55,578 bases of DNA, taken from contig SVMA01000008.1 of NCBI GenBank assembly GCA_015067635.1, positions 1-55,578 on the forward strand, given 5' to 3'. The translations under genes were made by a program, and so were the position numbers. Of the stretch, positions 43,150 through 50,830 are shown piece by piece. The notes under the pieces were generated by a model that was not told where the DNA came from, did not search any database, and was given only the letters and a program-made list of their open reading frames with translations. This DNA comes from Oscillospiraceae bacterium. GTDB taxonomy: Bacteria; Bacillota; Clostridia; Oscillospirales; Oscillospiraceae. Numbering within the stretch: the first letter of the stretch is position 1; every line of letters begins with the position of its first letter.

Positions 43150-44586
43150 ATGGTTTACGATATTTTAATCATTGGCGGGGGCGTCATCGGCGCAATGATC
43201 GCCCGGGAATTATCCCGTTATCAGCTGTCCGTTTGCCTGTTGGAAAAGGAAAACGATGTTGCCTGCGGAGCATCCAAGGCAAATTCCGGCATTGTCCACG
43301 GTGGCTTCGACCCGGAACCGGGCACTCTGAAAGCCAAGCTGAACACGCTGGGCGTACCGCTTTTGTACCGGGCCGCTGAACAACTGCAGGTTCCCTGTAT
43401 CCAGAACGGTTCTCTGGTCTGTGCCTTTGGGACGGAAGAAGAACCGGAATTGGAAAAGCTGTACTTGCGCGGCATAGCAAATGGCATCCGTGGCATGAAA
43501 ATCCTTTCCGGTGATGAGGCCCGTTTACTGGAGCCCAACCTCTCCCCTGCCGTTACCAAGGCGCTGCATATTCCTTCCGCCGGCATCGTATCTCCCTATG
43601 ATCTGACCATTGCCGCAATGGGAAATGCCATGGATAACGGGGTTGAACTGCTGCGGAACTTTCAGGTCACCTCTATCGAAAAAACGACTGTCTACCATGT
43701 TCACAGCTCCCTTGGTCAAACCGTACAGGGCAAGGGAATCATCAACTGTGCCGGCGGATATGCGGACAAAATCGCAGCCATGTTCGGCGATGACCACTTC
43801 TCCATCATTCCACGCTCCGGTGAATATCTTCTGTTGGACAAGGCTGAAGGTAATCAGGTGCGCCATACCGTATTTCAAATCCCTTCCAAAGAGGGAAAAG
43901 GCATTTTGGTAACCCCTACGGTTCACGAAAATCTTCTGGTTGGTCCAACGGCTACAGCAGTTGCAAGCCCGGACGCCAATCAGACCACACCTGACGGTTT
44001 GGCACAGGTACAACGTCTGGCGGCAAAAAGTGTGCCCACTGTCAATTTCCGGCAGGTCATCACCTCCTTTGCCGGCGTACGCGCCTCGGAAGCAAAGGGA
44101 GATTTTATAATTGAGCCATCCAAAAAGGCTTCCAATGTCATCCACGTGGCGGCAATCGACTCTCCGGGTCTTACCTGCTGTGTGTCCATTGCCCAATATG
44201 TGATGGAGCTGCTTCGTCAGCTGGACTTCTCCCTTATTGAAAAAGAAAACTGGGATCCTTATCGGGAAAATATCCGCGCTTTTTCCCAGATGTCCGACGA
44301 AGAGAAAGATGCCTATATTCAGAAGCATCCGGCCTACGGTAAGATCGTATGCCGCTGTGAACTGATCAGCGAAGGTGAGATCCGTGCGGCCATCCGTCAA
44401 AACCCCGGCGCTTTGGATATGGATGGGATTAAGCGCCGCACCCGAAGCGGCATGGGACGCTGTCAGGGCGGCTTCTGCGGCCCTTATGTCATGGGAATCC
44501 TCAGTCAGGAGCTGGGCATTCCTCTGGAAGAGGTGACCAAAAACGGCGGCGAAAGCCGTATGGTATTGGAAAGGATCGGTGAGTAA
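43150..44586 (+). CDS. FAD-dependent glycerol-3-phosphate dehydrogenase, GlpA-type, with BFD-like domain
   Basis: A 478-residue flavoprotein: FAD site ILIIGGGVIGAMIARELS at the N-terminus, DAO-type core, SPYDLTIAAMGNAMDNG, GVRASEAKGDFII, and a C-terminal BFD-like [2Fe-2S] domain with VCRCELISEGEI and GRCQGGFCGPYV. It oxidises glycerol-3-phosphate to dihydroxyacetone phosphate, likely together with the next two genes. Start ATG 43150 follows AAGGAGAAG. Placement after glpP and its attenuator supports this substrate over the related 2-hydroxyglutarate. Confidence 0.9.
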   Translation: MVYDILIIGGGVIGAMIARELSRYQLSVCLLEKENDVACGASKANSGIVHGGFDPEPGTLKAKLNTLGVPLLYRAAEQLQVPCIQNGSLVCAFGTEEEPELEKLYLRGIANGIRGMKILSGDEARLLEPNLSPAVTKALHIPSAGIVSPYDLTIAAMGNAMDNGVELLRNFQVTSIEKTTVYHVHSSLGQTVQGKGIINCAGGYADKIAAMFGDDHFSIIPRSGEYLLLDKAEGNQVRHTVFQIPSKEGKGILVTPTVHENLLVGPTATAVASPDANQTTPDGLAQVQRLAAKSVPTVNFRQVITSFAGVRASEAKGDFIIEPSKKASNVIHVAAIDSPGLTCCVSIAQYVMELLRQLDFSLIEKENWDPYRENIRAFSQMSDEEKDAYIQKHPAYGKIVCRCELISEGEIRAAIRQNPGALDMDGIKRRTRSGMGRCQGGFCGPYVMGILSQELGIPLEEVTKNGGESRMVLERIGE

Positions 44587-44587
44587 A

Positions 44588-45832
44588 ATGCAGGAACACG
44601 CAATCGTTGTCATCGGTGGTGGACCTGCCGGCATGGCCGCGGCAGTTGCCGCCTATGACCGGGGTGTTACCGATGTGGTAATTCTGGACAGAGAGGCCCA
44701 TCTGGGCGGTATTTTGCAGCAATGCATCCATAACGGATTCGGTCTGCACAAGCTGGGGCAGGAGCTGACCGGACCGGAATATGCATCCGTATATGAAGAA
44801 ATGGTTGCAAGCCGCGGCATTCAGGTGTATCATGAAACCATGGTCACCGGTTTGACTGCTGAGCGTATCGTCACTGCTCAAAACCGGCAAGGTATTCTGA
44901 AAATAAAAGCTCAGGCTGTAATTTTGGCCATGGGCTGTCGGGAACGCAGTCGGGGTGCCTTGAATATTTACGGAAATCGTCCTGCGGGGATTTACAGCGC
45001 CGGCACTGCCCAAAAGCTCATCAACTGTCAAGGCTACATGGTGGGCAAACAAGTGGTTATCCTCGGCTCCGGCGACATTGGCCTGATCATGGCGCGGCGT
45101 ATGAGTCTGGAAGGGGCAAAGGTGGAAGCGGTTTGCGAGCTGATGCCCTATTCCGGCGGTCTGACGCGGAATATCGTTCAGTGTCTGGAGGATTTTGACA
45201 TTCCGCTGTATCTGCGCACCACTGTAGTGCAAATTCACGGTGACAAACGGGTTCAAGGTGTTACGGTTGCACAGGTGGATGAAAACCGAAACGTAATAGA
45301 GACAACAAAGCTCTACATTCCCTGTGATACCCTGCTGCTTTCGGTGGGCTTGATTCCGGAAAATGAACTGACCCGCGGTGCCGGCATTCCCATTGATCCC
45401 ATCACCGGTGGGGCCATGGTGGATGAGCGCTGTGAGACAGCTGTCCCGGGGATCTTTGCCTGCGGCAATGTTCTGCAGGTTCACGATTTGGTGGACTATG
45501 TCTCCGAAGAAGCAGAACGGGCAGGAGCTGCCGCCGCAGAAACGGTTTTATCCCAGAGCGTTTGCCGGGAAGTTTTGGCTACAAAAGCAGGTTTCGGTGT
45601 GCGCTATGTACTGCCCCAGCGGATTCATAAAGACGGGGACGTTTCTCTCTTTTTGCGTGTTACACAGCCTTTCGGAAAAGTAAGGCTCACTGTTACCGCA
45701 GGAGAAAAGGTTCTGGCCTCCGTCAAGCGCATCAAAGCTGCACCCGGAGAAATGGAAAAAATAACGCTGAAAGCGGATGCTTTGGCTCAGGCGACGGATA
45801 CTGTCACAGTTTCATTGGAGGAAATAAAGTGA
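44588..45832 (+). CDS. NAD(P)/FAD-dependent oxidoreductase, GlpB-like partner
   Basis: A 414-residue disulfide-reductase-type flavoprotein: FAD motif VVIGGGPAGMAAAVAAYDRG, a pyridine-nucleotide motif VVILGSGDIGLIMARRMSLEG, and GIFACGNVLQVHDLVDYVSEE near the end. It likely passes electrons between the GlpA-type subunit and a nucleotide or membrane acceptor. Its ATG lies one base after the upstream stop codon (TAAAATG). Length matches the partner protein seen in other Clostridia operons. Confidence 0.88.
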   Translation: MQEHAIVVIGGGPAGMAAAVAAYDRGVTDVVILDREAHLGGILQQCIHNGFGLHKLGQELTGPEYASVYEEMVASRGIQVYHETMVTGLTAERIVTAQNRQGILKIKAQAVILAMGCRERSRGALNIYGNRPAGIYSAGTAQKLINCQGYMVGKQVVILGSGDIGLIMARRMSLEGAKVEAVCELMPYSGGLTRNIVQCLEDFDIPLYLRTTVVQIHGDKRVQGVTVAQVDENRNVIETTKLYIPCDTLLLSVGLIPENELTRGAGIPIDPITGGAMVDERCETAVPGIFACGNVLQVHDLVDYVSEEAERAGAAAAETVLSQSVCREVLATKAGFGVRYVLPQRIHKDGDVSLFLRVTQPFGKVRLTVTAGEKVLASVKRIKAAPGEMEKITLKADALAQATDTVTVSLEEIK

Positions 45833-46176
45833 AAAAGGAAATGATCTGCATTATCTGCCCCCATGGCTGTCAAATAGAATTGACACAAGAAGGAAACGCC
45901 CTGTCTGTCAAGGGCAACGCCTGTCCCCGGGGCGCAGAATATGCGAAAAGCGAATTATTGGACCCCCGCCGCACCCTGACTGCTACGGTACGGGTCTCCA
46001 ACCGGAAAGATACCATGGTGTCGGTAAAAACGGAGCATCCCATACCAAAAAGCCAGATGATGAACATAATGAAACGCCTGAGAGACGTTCATGTCAACGC
46101 CCCCATCGCCATCGGCGATATTCTGCTTCCCGATGTCTGGGGCACAAAGGTGATTGCAACACAGAGGGTGGATTAG
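45829..46176 (+). CDS. DUF1667 domain protein (iron-sulfur partner)
   Basis: A 115-residue protein with MICIICPHGCQIEL and GNACPRGAEYAKSEL, a four-cysteine arrangement typical of DUF1667, probably Fe-S binding. It is regularly the third gene after the two flavoproteins in Clostridia and may take the place of GlpC. GTG 45829 overlaps the upstream TGA by 4 bases, and GGAGG is 8 bases upstream. Confidence 0.87.
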   Translation: MKKEMICIICPHGCQIELTQEGNALSVKGNACPRGAEYAKSELLDPRRTLTATVRVSNRKDTMVSVKTEHPIPKSQMMNIMKRLRDVHVNAPIAIGDILLPDVWGTKVIATQRVD

Positions 46177-46178
46177 CT

Positions 46179-46982
46179 ATGGAAACGATCGCAAAAAATA
46201 TCAAACTGTATCTGCTGGATATGGACGGTACCTTGTATTTGGGTGATCGGCTCTATGATTTCACCCGGGAATTGCTGGCAGAAATCCGCCGAACCGGCGG
46301 AAAATATCTGTTTATGACCAACAATTCCTCCAAAAGCGTAGCCGACTATATAAGCAAGCTGGAAAAAATGGGCATTTCTGCCACACGGGAGGATTTTATC
46401 ACCTCCTCTCAGGCCACCGCCTATTATTTGAAGGAGCATCACCGCGGCAAAAAACTCTATGTGTGCGGCACAAAATCGTTAATCGCAGAATTGGAAAGTG
46501 AAGGCTTTACCGTTACAACGGATATTGACGAAACCCAATGCGTGGTTATGGGCTTCGACACGGAATTGACCTTCCAAAAGCTGTGGGATGTGTCGAAAAT
46601 CCTGCTGACCAGGAAGGACATTCCCTATATCGCCACCAACCCCGACCTGGTGTGTCCCACGGAATTTGGCAGTGTGCCGGATTGTGGAAGCGTGTGCATC
46701 GGTATTGAAAATGCCACAGGTCGCAAGCCGATCGTCATCGGCAAGCCCAGTGCTCTGATGCCGGAGCTGGCTATGGCCAAGTGGGGCTATTCCAAAGAAG
46801 AAACCGCCGTCATCGGTGACCGGATATATACCGATGTAAAATCCGGTCTGAATGCGGGTGTAACCGGAATTTTGGTGCTTTCCGGAGAATCCACCCTGCA
46901 AACTCTGGCAGAATCTCCCGTCAAGCCCCATCTGGTACTGAATAACGCCGGCGAACTTCTTCCCTATTTGCGCAAACTATAA
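46179..46982 (+). CDS. HAD-IIA family hydrolase (NagD/PGP-like phosphatase)
   Basis: A 267-residue phosphatase: motif I LLDMDGTLYLGD (nucleophile and acid/base Asp), motif II TNNSS, cap domain, motif III Lys in GKPSALM and motif IV VIGDRIYTDVKSG. This is the C2-cap type related to NagD and to the mammalian glycerol-3-phosphate phosphatase PGP. It starts two bases after the DUF1667 stop, so it is part of the glp operon and may dephosphorylate glycerol-3-phosphate or repair side products; that is inference. Confidence 0.9.
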   Translation: METIAKNIKLYLLDMDGTLYLGDRLYDFTRELLAEIRRTGGKYLFMTNNSSKSVADYISKLEKMGISATREDFITSSQATAYYLKEHHRGKKLYVCGTKSLIAELESEGFTVTTDIDETQCVVMGFDTELTFQKLWDVSKILLTRKDIPYIATNPDLVCPTEFGSVPDCGSVCIGIENATGRKPIVIGKPSALMPELAMAKWGYSKEETAVIGDRIYTDVKSGLNAGVTGILVLSGESTLQTLAESPVKPHLVLNNAGELLPYLRKL

Positions 46983-46985
46983 AAC

Positions 46986-47015
46986 AAAAAATCCGGGGAA
47001 ATCCCCGGATTTTTT
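46986..47015. terminator. Bidirectional terminator (glp operon / CooT)
   Basis: Stem 46986-46998 with 47003-47015 (AAAAAATCCGGGG/CCCCGGATTTTTT); the flanking A and T runs serve both strands. The CooT stop codon (47014-47016) overlaps its right edge. Confidence 0.9.
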
Positions 47016-47202
47016 ACTTTTCCTGAACGATTACGAAGCCTTCCACCAGATTGGCGGAAACCAACACACCTTCTATCGCCACGGTGCGCTCCATTAAATC
47101 GGTGAGAATGACACAGCCATCCTTACATTCAATGCTCATCACATTGCGCATCACCACGGCTTCTTCCGTTTTTACGTTCCTATATACCGTTGAAAGACAC
47201 AT
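47014..47202 (-). CDS. CooT family nickel-binding protein
   Basis: A 62-residue protein starting MCLSTVY, the CooT signature in which Cys2 is the nickel ligand, followed by VEGVLVSANLVEGFVIV-like beta strands. In Rhodospirillum CooT takes part in nickel insertion into carbon monoxide dehydrogenase. It follows a histidine-rich protein after 10 bases, so both are probably one operon. Confidence 0.88.
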   Translation of the reverse strand: MCLSTVYRNVKTEEAVVMRNVMSIECKDGCVILTDLMERTVAIEGVLVSANLVEGFVIVQEK

Positions 47203-47212
47203 AGCCTTCTCC

Positions 47213-47644
47213 TTACTGCAGGCTCTGCAGGACTACCTGCAGGCGCATATTGCCCTTTTCAAAATCGGAAACAGCGGCCATGACCTGCTCATAAGCGGCA
47301 TGATTGCCGATTTTTTCCAGTTGGGCTGCCAAATCCGCCAGCTCTTTGGCGTGGGCGGCATTGTGACCTGCCATGTACCTCATCAGTGCCATCAGCTCCT
47401 CCATGGGAGTGTGCTCGCACTTTCCGGCACAATCGTGGCAATGACCGGCACATTCGTGAGAATGGGTATGGGCACTGCCTTCTGCGTGAAGGCTGTCATG
47501 CTCATGGGGATGCACATGGTCATGCCCGTGGACATGGTCGTGGGGATGGGAATGGGCAACACCGTCGTGGGTGTGCTCATGGGTATGGGTGTGGGAATGG
47601 GCGTGGTCGTGATGACCGCCCACATGATCGTGATCTAAATGCAT
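47213..47644 (-). CDS. Histidine-rich putative metal-binding protein
   Basis: A 143-residue protein. The first 78 residues hold 29 histidines, mostly HxH, plus four cysteines (65, 69, 72, 76) in the pattern CxxxCxxCxxxC. The remainder (about 80-143) is a helical domain beginning MEELMALMRYMAGHNAAHAKELADLA. The composition resembles nickel/zinc storage or chaperone proteins; with CooT next to it, nickel is the best guess. AAAGGAGC precedes ATG 47644. No hydrogenase, urease or CO dehydrogenase lies in the window. Confidence 0.8.
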   Translation of the reverse strand: MHLDHDHVGGHHDHAHSHTHTHEHTHDGVAHSHPHDHVHGHDHVHPHEHDSLHAEGSAHTHSHECAGHCHDCAGKCEHTPMEELMALMRYMAGHNAAHAKELADLAAQLEKIGNHAAYEQVMAAVSDFEKGNMRLQVVLQSLQ

Positions 47645-47719
47645 ACGTTTGCTCCTTTGCGCTTTTTTCTTATTATATTAAGAAAGAGAATGATTGTCAA
47701 ATATGTTCCCTCTTGGCTC

Positions 47720-48982
47720 TTACTTCAAGGCATTGCGGATATCACCGATGGTATACAGCGAGCCGAAGCACAGCACCACGCCGTCCTTGCCCGCCTTTTT
47801 CACGGCTGTCTGCACGCCTTGGGAAATGGTTTCGCAGGCTGTGGCGGTTGCACCGACACGGCGCAGATGCTCCGCGAGCTCGGAAGCATCCAATTTCCGG
47901 GGGTTGGGGGGCGTGATGCAGACAAATTCCTGAATATAGGGCATCATGGGCCGATACATTTCCCCGTAGTCCTTATCTGCAAGAACGCCGGTAAGGGCAA
48001 TGATCTTTTTGCCGGACAGATAATCCCGGATATTGACCACCAAAGCGTCAATGCACTGGGGATTGTGTCCGCCGTCAATGATAAACAGGGGCTCCCGGCT
48101 GACGATATCAAACCGGCCGGGCCAGGAAACATCCCGCAGACCGTCCCTGATATGCGCTTCTGTGATGTTCCAGCCCTTTTCAATCAACGTATCGATAATG
48201 GACAGCACCACGGAAGCGTTATGCAGCTGGTGATCTCCCAATAGGGGCAGAAGCAATCCCTTGCGGCTTGCGCAGTCAAAGACCTGCCCATCCAGCCCAC
48301 AGGAAACCAAATGTAAGCTGTCAAAATCCGCCTTCTTCAGCCGGATATGCTTTTCCGCACAGACCTTTTCAAAAACCGCTTCCACAGAAGCCTTACTGCG
48401 ATAAATCACCGCATCTCCGTTTTTCTTGAAAATGCCTGCCTTGGTCTGGGCGATCTCCTCCACCGTACTTCCCAGATAGTCCGTATGATCCAGACCGATA
48501 TTGGTAATGACCGCCACCTCAGGGGTATCGATCACATTGGTGGAGTCCAGTGCACCGCCCATGCCCACTTCCAGCACCACAATGTCGCAGTTTTTTCGGG
48601 CGAAATATTCAAAACCTATGGCGGTGACCAGTTCAAATTCCGTAGGCTTTTCTTCCATTGCCTCGGCATATCCCCTGACATATTCTGTCACCGCTGCTAC
48701 ATCTTCATCGGCAATTTGCACACCGTTTACCTGAATACGCTCGTTAAAGCGGTAAATATAGGGCGAGGTGTAAAGCCCCACCTGATAGCCGGCTTTTTGC
48801 AAAACAGATGCAGTCATAGCGGCAGTGGAGCCCTTGCCGTTGGTGCCGGCAATGTGGATAAACTTCAGCTTTTTTTCCGGATTGCCCATTCTGCGCAGCA
48901 GCTCCTGGGTTCGGCTAAGCCCCGGGATACTTCCCTTCCAGAAGAAGGAATGGATATAGGCAATGGCTTCTTGTGCATTCAT
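47720..48982 (-). CDS. folC: Folylpolyglutamate synthase / dihydrofolate synthase
   Basis: A 420-residue Mur-ligase-type enzyme: P-loop HIAGTNGKGSTAAMT, the LEVGMGGALDSTN loop, ITNIGLDHTDYLGST and IDGGHNPQ. It adds glutamates to folates, which traps them in the cell. The start ATG 48982 overlaps the folT stop by 4 bases (ATGA); an earlier in-frame ATG is upstream of AAAGGACG and would overlap folT further. Forms a two-gene operon with folT behind the THF riboswitch. Confidence 0.95.
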   Translation of the reverse strand: MNAQEAIAYIHSFFWKGSIPGLSRTQELLRRMGNPEKKLKFIHIAGTNGKGSTAAMTASVLQKAGYQVGLYTSPYIYRFNERIQVNGVQIADEDVAAVTEYVRGYAEAMEEKPTEFELVTAIGFEYFARKNCDIVVLEVGMGGALDSTNVIDTPEVAVITNIGLDHTDYLGSTVEEIAQTKAGIFKKNGDAVIYRSKASVEAVFEKVCAEKHIRLKKADFDSLHLVSCGLDGQVFDCASRKGLLLPLLGDHQLHNASVVLSIIDTLIEKGWNITEAHIRDGLRDVSWPGRFDIVSREPLFIIDGGHNPQCIDALVVNIRDYLSGKKIIALTGVLADKDYGEMYRPMMPYIQEFVCITPPNPRKLDASELAEHLRRVGATATACETISQGVQTAVKKAGKDGVVLCFGSLYTIGDIRNALK

Positions 48983-49536
48983 GTGTTTTCGTCCTTTCCC
49001 GGAGTCCACAGACCTATTCGGGTGAATATTTTTGTCTTCAACAGTAAAAATACAATGGCAACCTCCACCACCAGCATAATGGCGAACTGGACACTGCGGG
49101 TACCAAGGTAATAGACAAAGCCCGCCCAGAACGTACCTTCAAAATAGAACCAGGACAGCGCGGCGCTTTGATACAGGATGGAGCCCAGAACCACCGGCAG
49201 CAAATAGCTGATGCTCAGCCGGAGAATATTGGGGTTTTTCCGGATAAAATGGCGCATCAGACCGCCAAGCAAGCCGTAGAGAATCGCAGGCGGGCACAGC
49301 ATGGGATTGAATCCGAACTGCATGATGCTGCCCAAAAAATCCGCGGCAAAGCCCGTCAGACTGCCCAGCACCGGACCGAACAGCAAGCCCGCCAAAAACA
49401 GCGGGAATTTATCTGCCGACCACCGGACACCGTTGGGCGTGGCAAAGCACAGCATACGTGCCATGATTACGCTCAACGCGGCCAAAAGGGCACAGCATAC
49501 CAGATATTTTGTGGAAATTTGGTTTCTTTTTTGCAT
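48979..49536 (-). CDS. folT: ECF transporter S component for folate (FolT)
   Basis: A 185-residue membrane protein with about six helices. The conserved VRWSADKFPLFLAGLLFGPVLGSLTGFAADFLG and the LGTRSVQ-like region match FolT. It captures folate and docks on a shared ECF energizing module. The riboswitch and folC directly linked to it confirm the folate assignment. AAGGAGG lies before ATG 49536. Confidence 0.9.
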   Translation of the reverse strand: MQKRNQISTKYLVCCALLAALSVIMARMLCFATPNGVRWSADKFPLFLAGLLFGPVLGSLTGFAADFLGSIMQFGFNPMLCPPAILYGLLGGLMRHFIRKNPNILRLSISYLLPVVLGSILYQSAALSWFYFEGTFWAGFVYYLGTRSVQFAIMLVVEVAIVFLLLKTKIFTRIGLWTPGKDENT

Positions 49537-49590
49537 AAAAATCCTCCTTTTGGGTGCGATGGCGGCAACCAAGTCCCATTTCCCGCAAAC

Positions 49591-49618
49591 AAAAACCCCC
49601 ACGGTCATCGTGAGGGAG
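49591..49618 (-). terminator. Terminator within the folT leader
   Basis: On the minus strand CCCTCACG pairs with CGTGGGGG (one G-U), loop of about 5 bases, followed by TTTTTG (49595-49591). It sits about 90 bases after the THF aptamer and 55 before the folT start, so it is the likely expression platform. Confidence 0.75.
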
Positions 49619-49707
49619 TCAGATTGCATGGAAATTCGCAGGACACAGCAGCGTTTTCAGCCGACCAATCGCCCGACCGAGTTTCGCTCTCATAAAGGAG
49701 AAATCCA

Positions 49708-49818
49708 ATATGGGCAGCGGGTGCGAAAACCCCATCGCGGCAAACGCCTTCGTCCGTCACTCAACTCCCCATTTTGACGGCACTTCACGCGAGGCTTTCT
49801 ACTCTGTTCTGGCATATC
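49708..49818 (-). ncRNA. Tetrahydrofolate riboswitch (folT-type)
   Basis: On the minus strand the landmark pieces occur in order: AGAGTAGA, GAAAGCC-TCGCGTGAAGTG, a CCGTCA/TGACGG hairpin with AATGGGG in its loop, ACGAAGGCG, CGCGATG, GGGTTTTC and CACCCGCTGCC. GAAAGCC pairs with GGGTTTTC, and the ATATG/CATAT ends can close the first stem. This resembles the THF riboswitch consensus, and the genes it precedes are folT-folC. Confidence 0.8.
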
Positions 49819-49918
49819 ATACACCATCGAAAGAGAAAAGTAAATACCTTTTTGAAAAATATAGGTACTTTTTTATCGAAATCAGTTCCGCAAAGGAAAA
49901 TTATCCCATTTCTCCTTC

Positions 49919-49946
49919 TTGACATTTCCCGTAAATTCGATATAAT
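49919..49946 (+). promoter_or_regulatory. Promoter of thiT leader
   Basis: TTGACA (49919-49924), 16 bases, TATAAT (49941-49946), both hexamers perfect, 25 bases before the TPP aptamer. Confidence 0.85.
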
Positions 49947-49970
49947 AACAGTAATCGCATAACAAATCGA

Positions 49971-50062
49971 TCTTCGGGGAGCCGGGAAAGCCGGCTGAGA
50001 GTGGAATCTTCCAGACCCGTGAACCTGATACGGCCAATACCGTCGGAGGGAAAGATGCACTG
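49971..50062 (+). ncRNA. TPP riboswitch (THI element)
   Basis: CTTCGGGGAGCC, GGCTGAGAGTGG, ACCCGTGAACCTGATACGG and the closing CCGTCGGAGGGAAAG are all present with the standard spacing. It controls thiT; TPP binding should favour the terminator at 50076-50116. Confidence 0.97.
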
Positions 50063-50075
50063 ATGAGATACTTGC

Positions 50076-50116
50076 TATCGCATTGCACCGGGACGGGTTT
50101 GCAATGCGATATTTTT
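50076..50116 (+). terminator. TPP riboswitch terminator
   Basis: TATCGCATTGC (50076-50086) pairs perfectly with GCAATGCGATA (50101-50111), then TTTTTATTTT; 18 bases later the thiT start follows. Confidence 0.9.
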
Positions 50117-50134
50117 ATTTTGGAGGTTTGTATC

Positions 50135-50788
50135 ATGACAAACAAAACTAGACGCCTGACAGAAAGTGCCATGCTCATCGCGGTTGCAATCGTGCTGGAG
50201 CTGGTCAGCAAAATGTTCATCCCGGAATTTCCCTTTGGAGGACAGCTGACCCTGGTCAGTATGCTTCCGGTGGTGCTGATTTCCTACCGCCACGGGGTAA
50301 AATGGGGTCTGATTTCTGCCCTTTCCTATGCTCTGCTGGAAATGGCAATCGGCACAAAAACCTTGATTGCCGCCTTTCAGCCGGACTATTTTGGTGAGGG
50401 CGTTCTGCTGCTGAACGCTCTGGTGATGTGCCTGCTGGACTATGTGGTCGCCTTTACTGCGCTGGGTCTGGGCGGTTGCTTCCGCAACCGTTTTCAAAAG
50501 CCGGGAATCGCTTTGATGGCAGGCTCTTTGGTGGCCTTAAGTGTGCGGTATCTTGCCCACATTGCATCGGGCTACATTCTGTTTTCCGGTTACGCAGAGT
50601 GGTTTTTTACCCAGGACGGCTTCCCTGCCTGGGGCGCATCCCTGGTGGAAACATTAAGTCCCGGCATGCTGGGCTTCGTTTACAGCGTGGTCTACAACGG
50701 TATGTACATGCTTCCGGAAATGCTGCTGACTGCCATTGTGGCATTATTCCTGGGGCGGATGAAGCGAATTGTAAAAAAGATAAGTTGA
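50135..50788 (+). CDS. thiT: ECF transporter S component for thiamine (ThiT)
   Basis: A 217-residue membrane protein with about six helices. ThiT features are RRLTESAMLIAVAIVLELVSK at the N-terminus, PFGGQLTLVSMLPVVLISYRHG and, near the end, YSVVYNGMYMLPE, with Trp and Tyr residues of the thiamine pocket. The TPP riboswitch upstream confirms the ligand. ATG 50135 follows GGAGG by about 8 bases; the longer in-frame extension would start inside the terminator. Confidence 0.94.
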   Translation: MTNKTRRLTESAMLIAVAIVLELVSKMFIPEFPFGGQLTLVSMLPVVLISYRHGVKWGLISALSYALLEMAIGTKTLIAAFQPDYFGEGVLLLNALVMCLLDYVVAFTALGLGGCFRNRFQKPGIALMAGSLVALSVRYLAHIASGYILFSGYAEWFFTQDGFPAWGASLVETLSPGMLGFVYSVVYNGMYMLPEMLLTAIVALFLGRMKRIVKKIS

Positions 50789-50797
50789 AAAACGTTT

Positions 50798-50827
50798 GGG
50801 GCGCATTTGACAATGCGCCCCTTTTTT
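50798..50827 (+). terminator. Terminator of thiT
   Basis: GGGGCGCATT (50798-50807) pairs with AATGCGCCCC (50812-50821), followed by TTTTTT. It also lies just past the convergent glmS stop. Confidence 0.9.
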
Positions 50828-50830
50828 ATC

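Noticed and set aside
47051..47638. Met/Gly-rich frame opposite CooT and the His-rich gene
   Set aside because: The repetitive MGMG pattern is only the reverse reading of the histidine codons.
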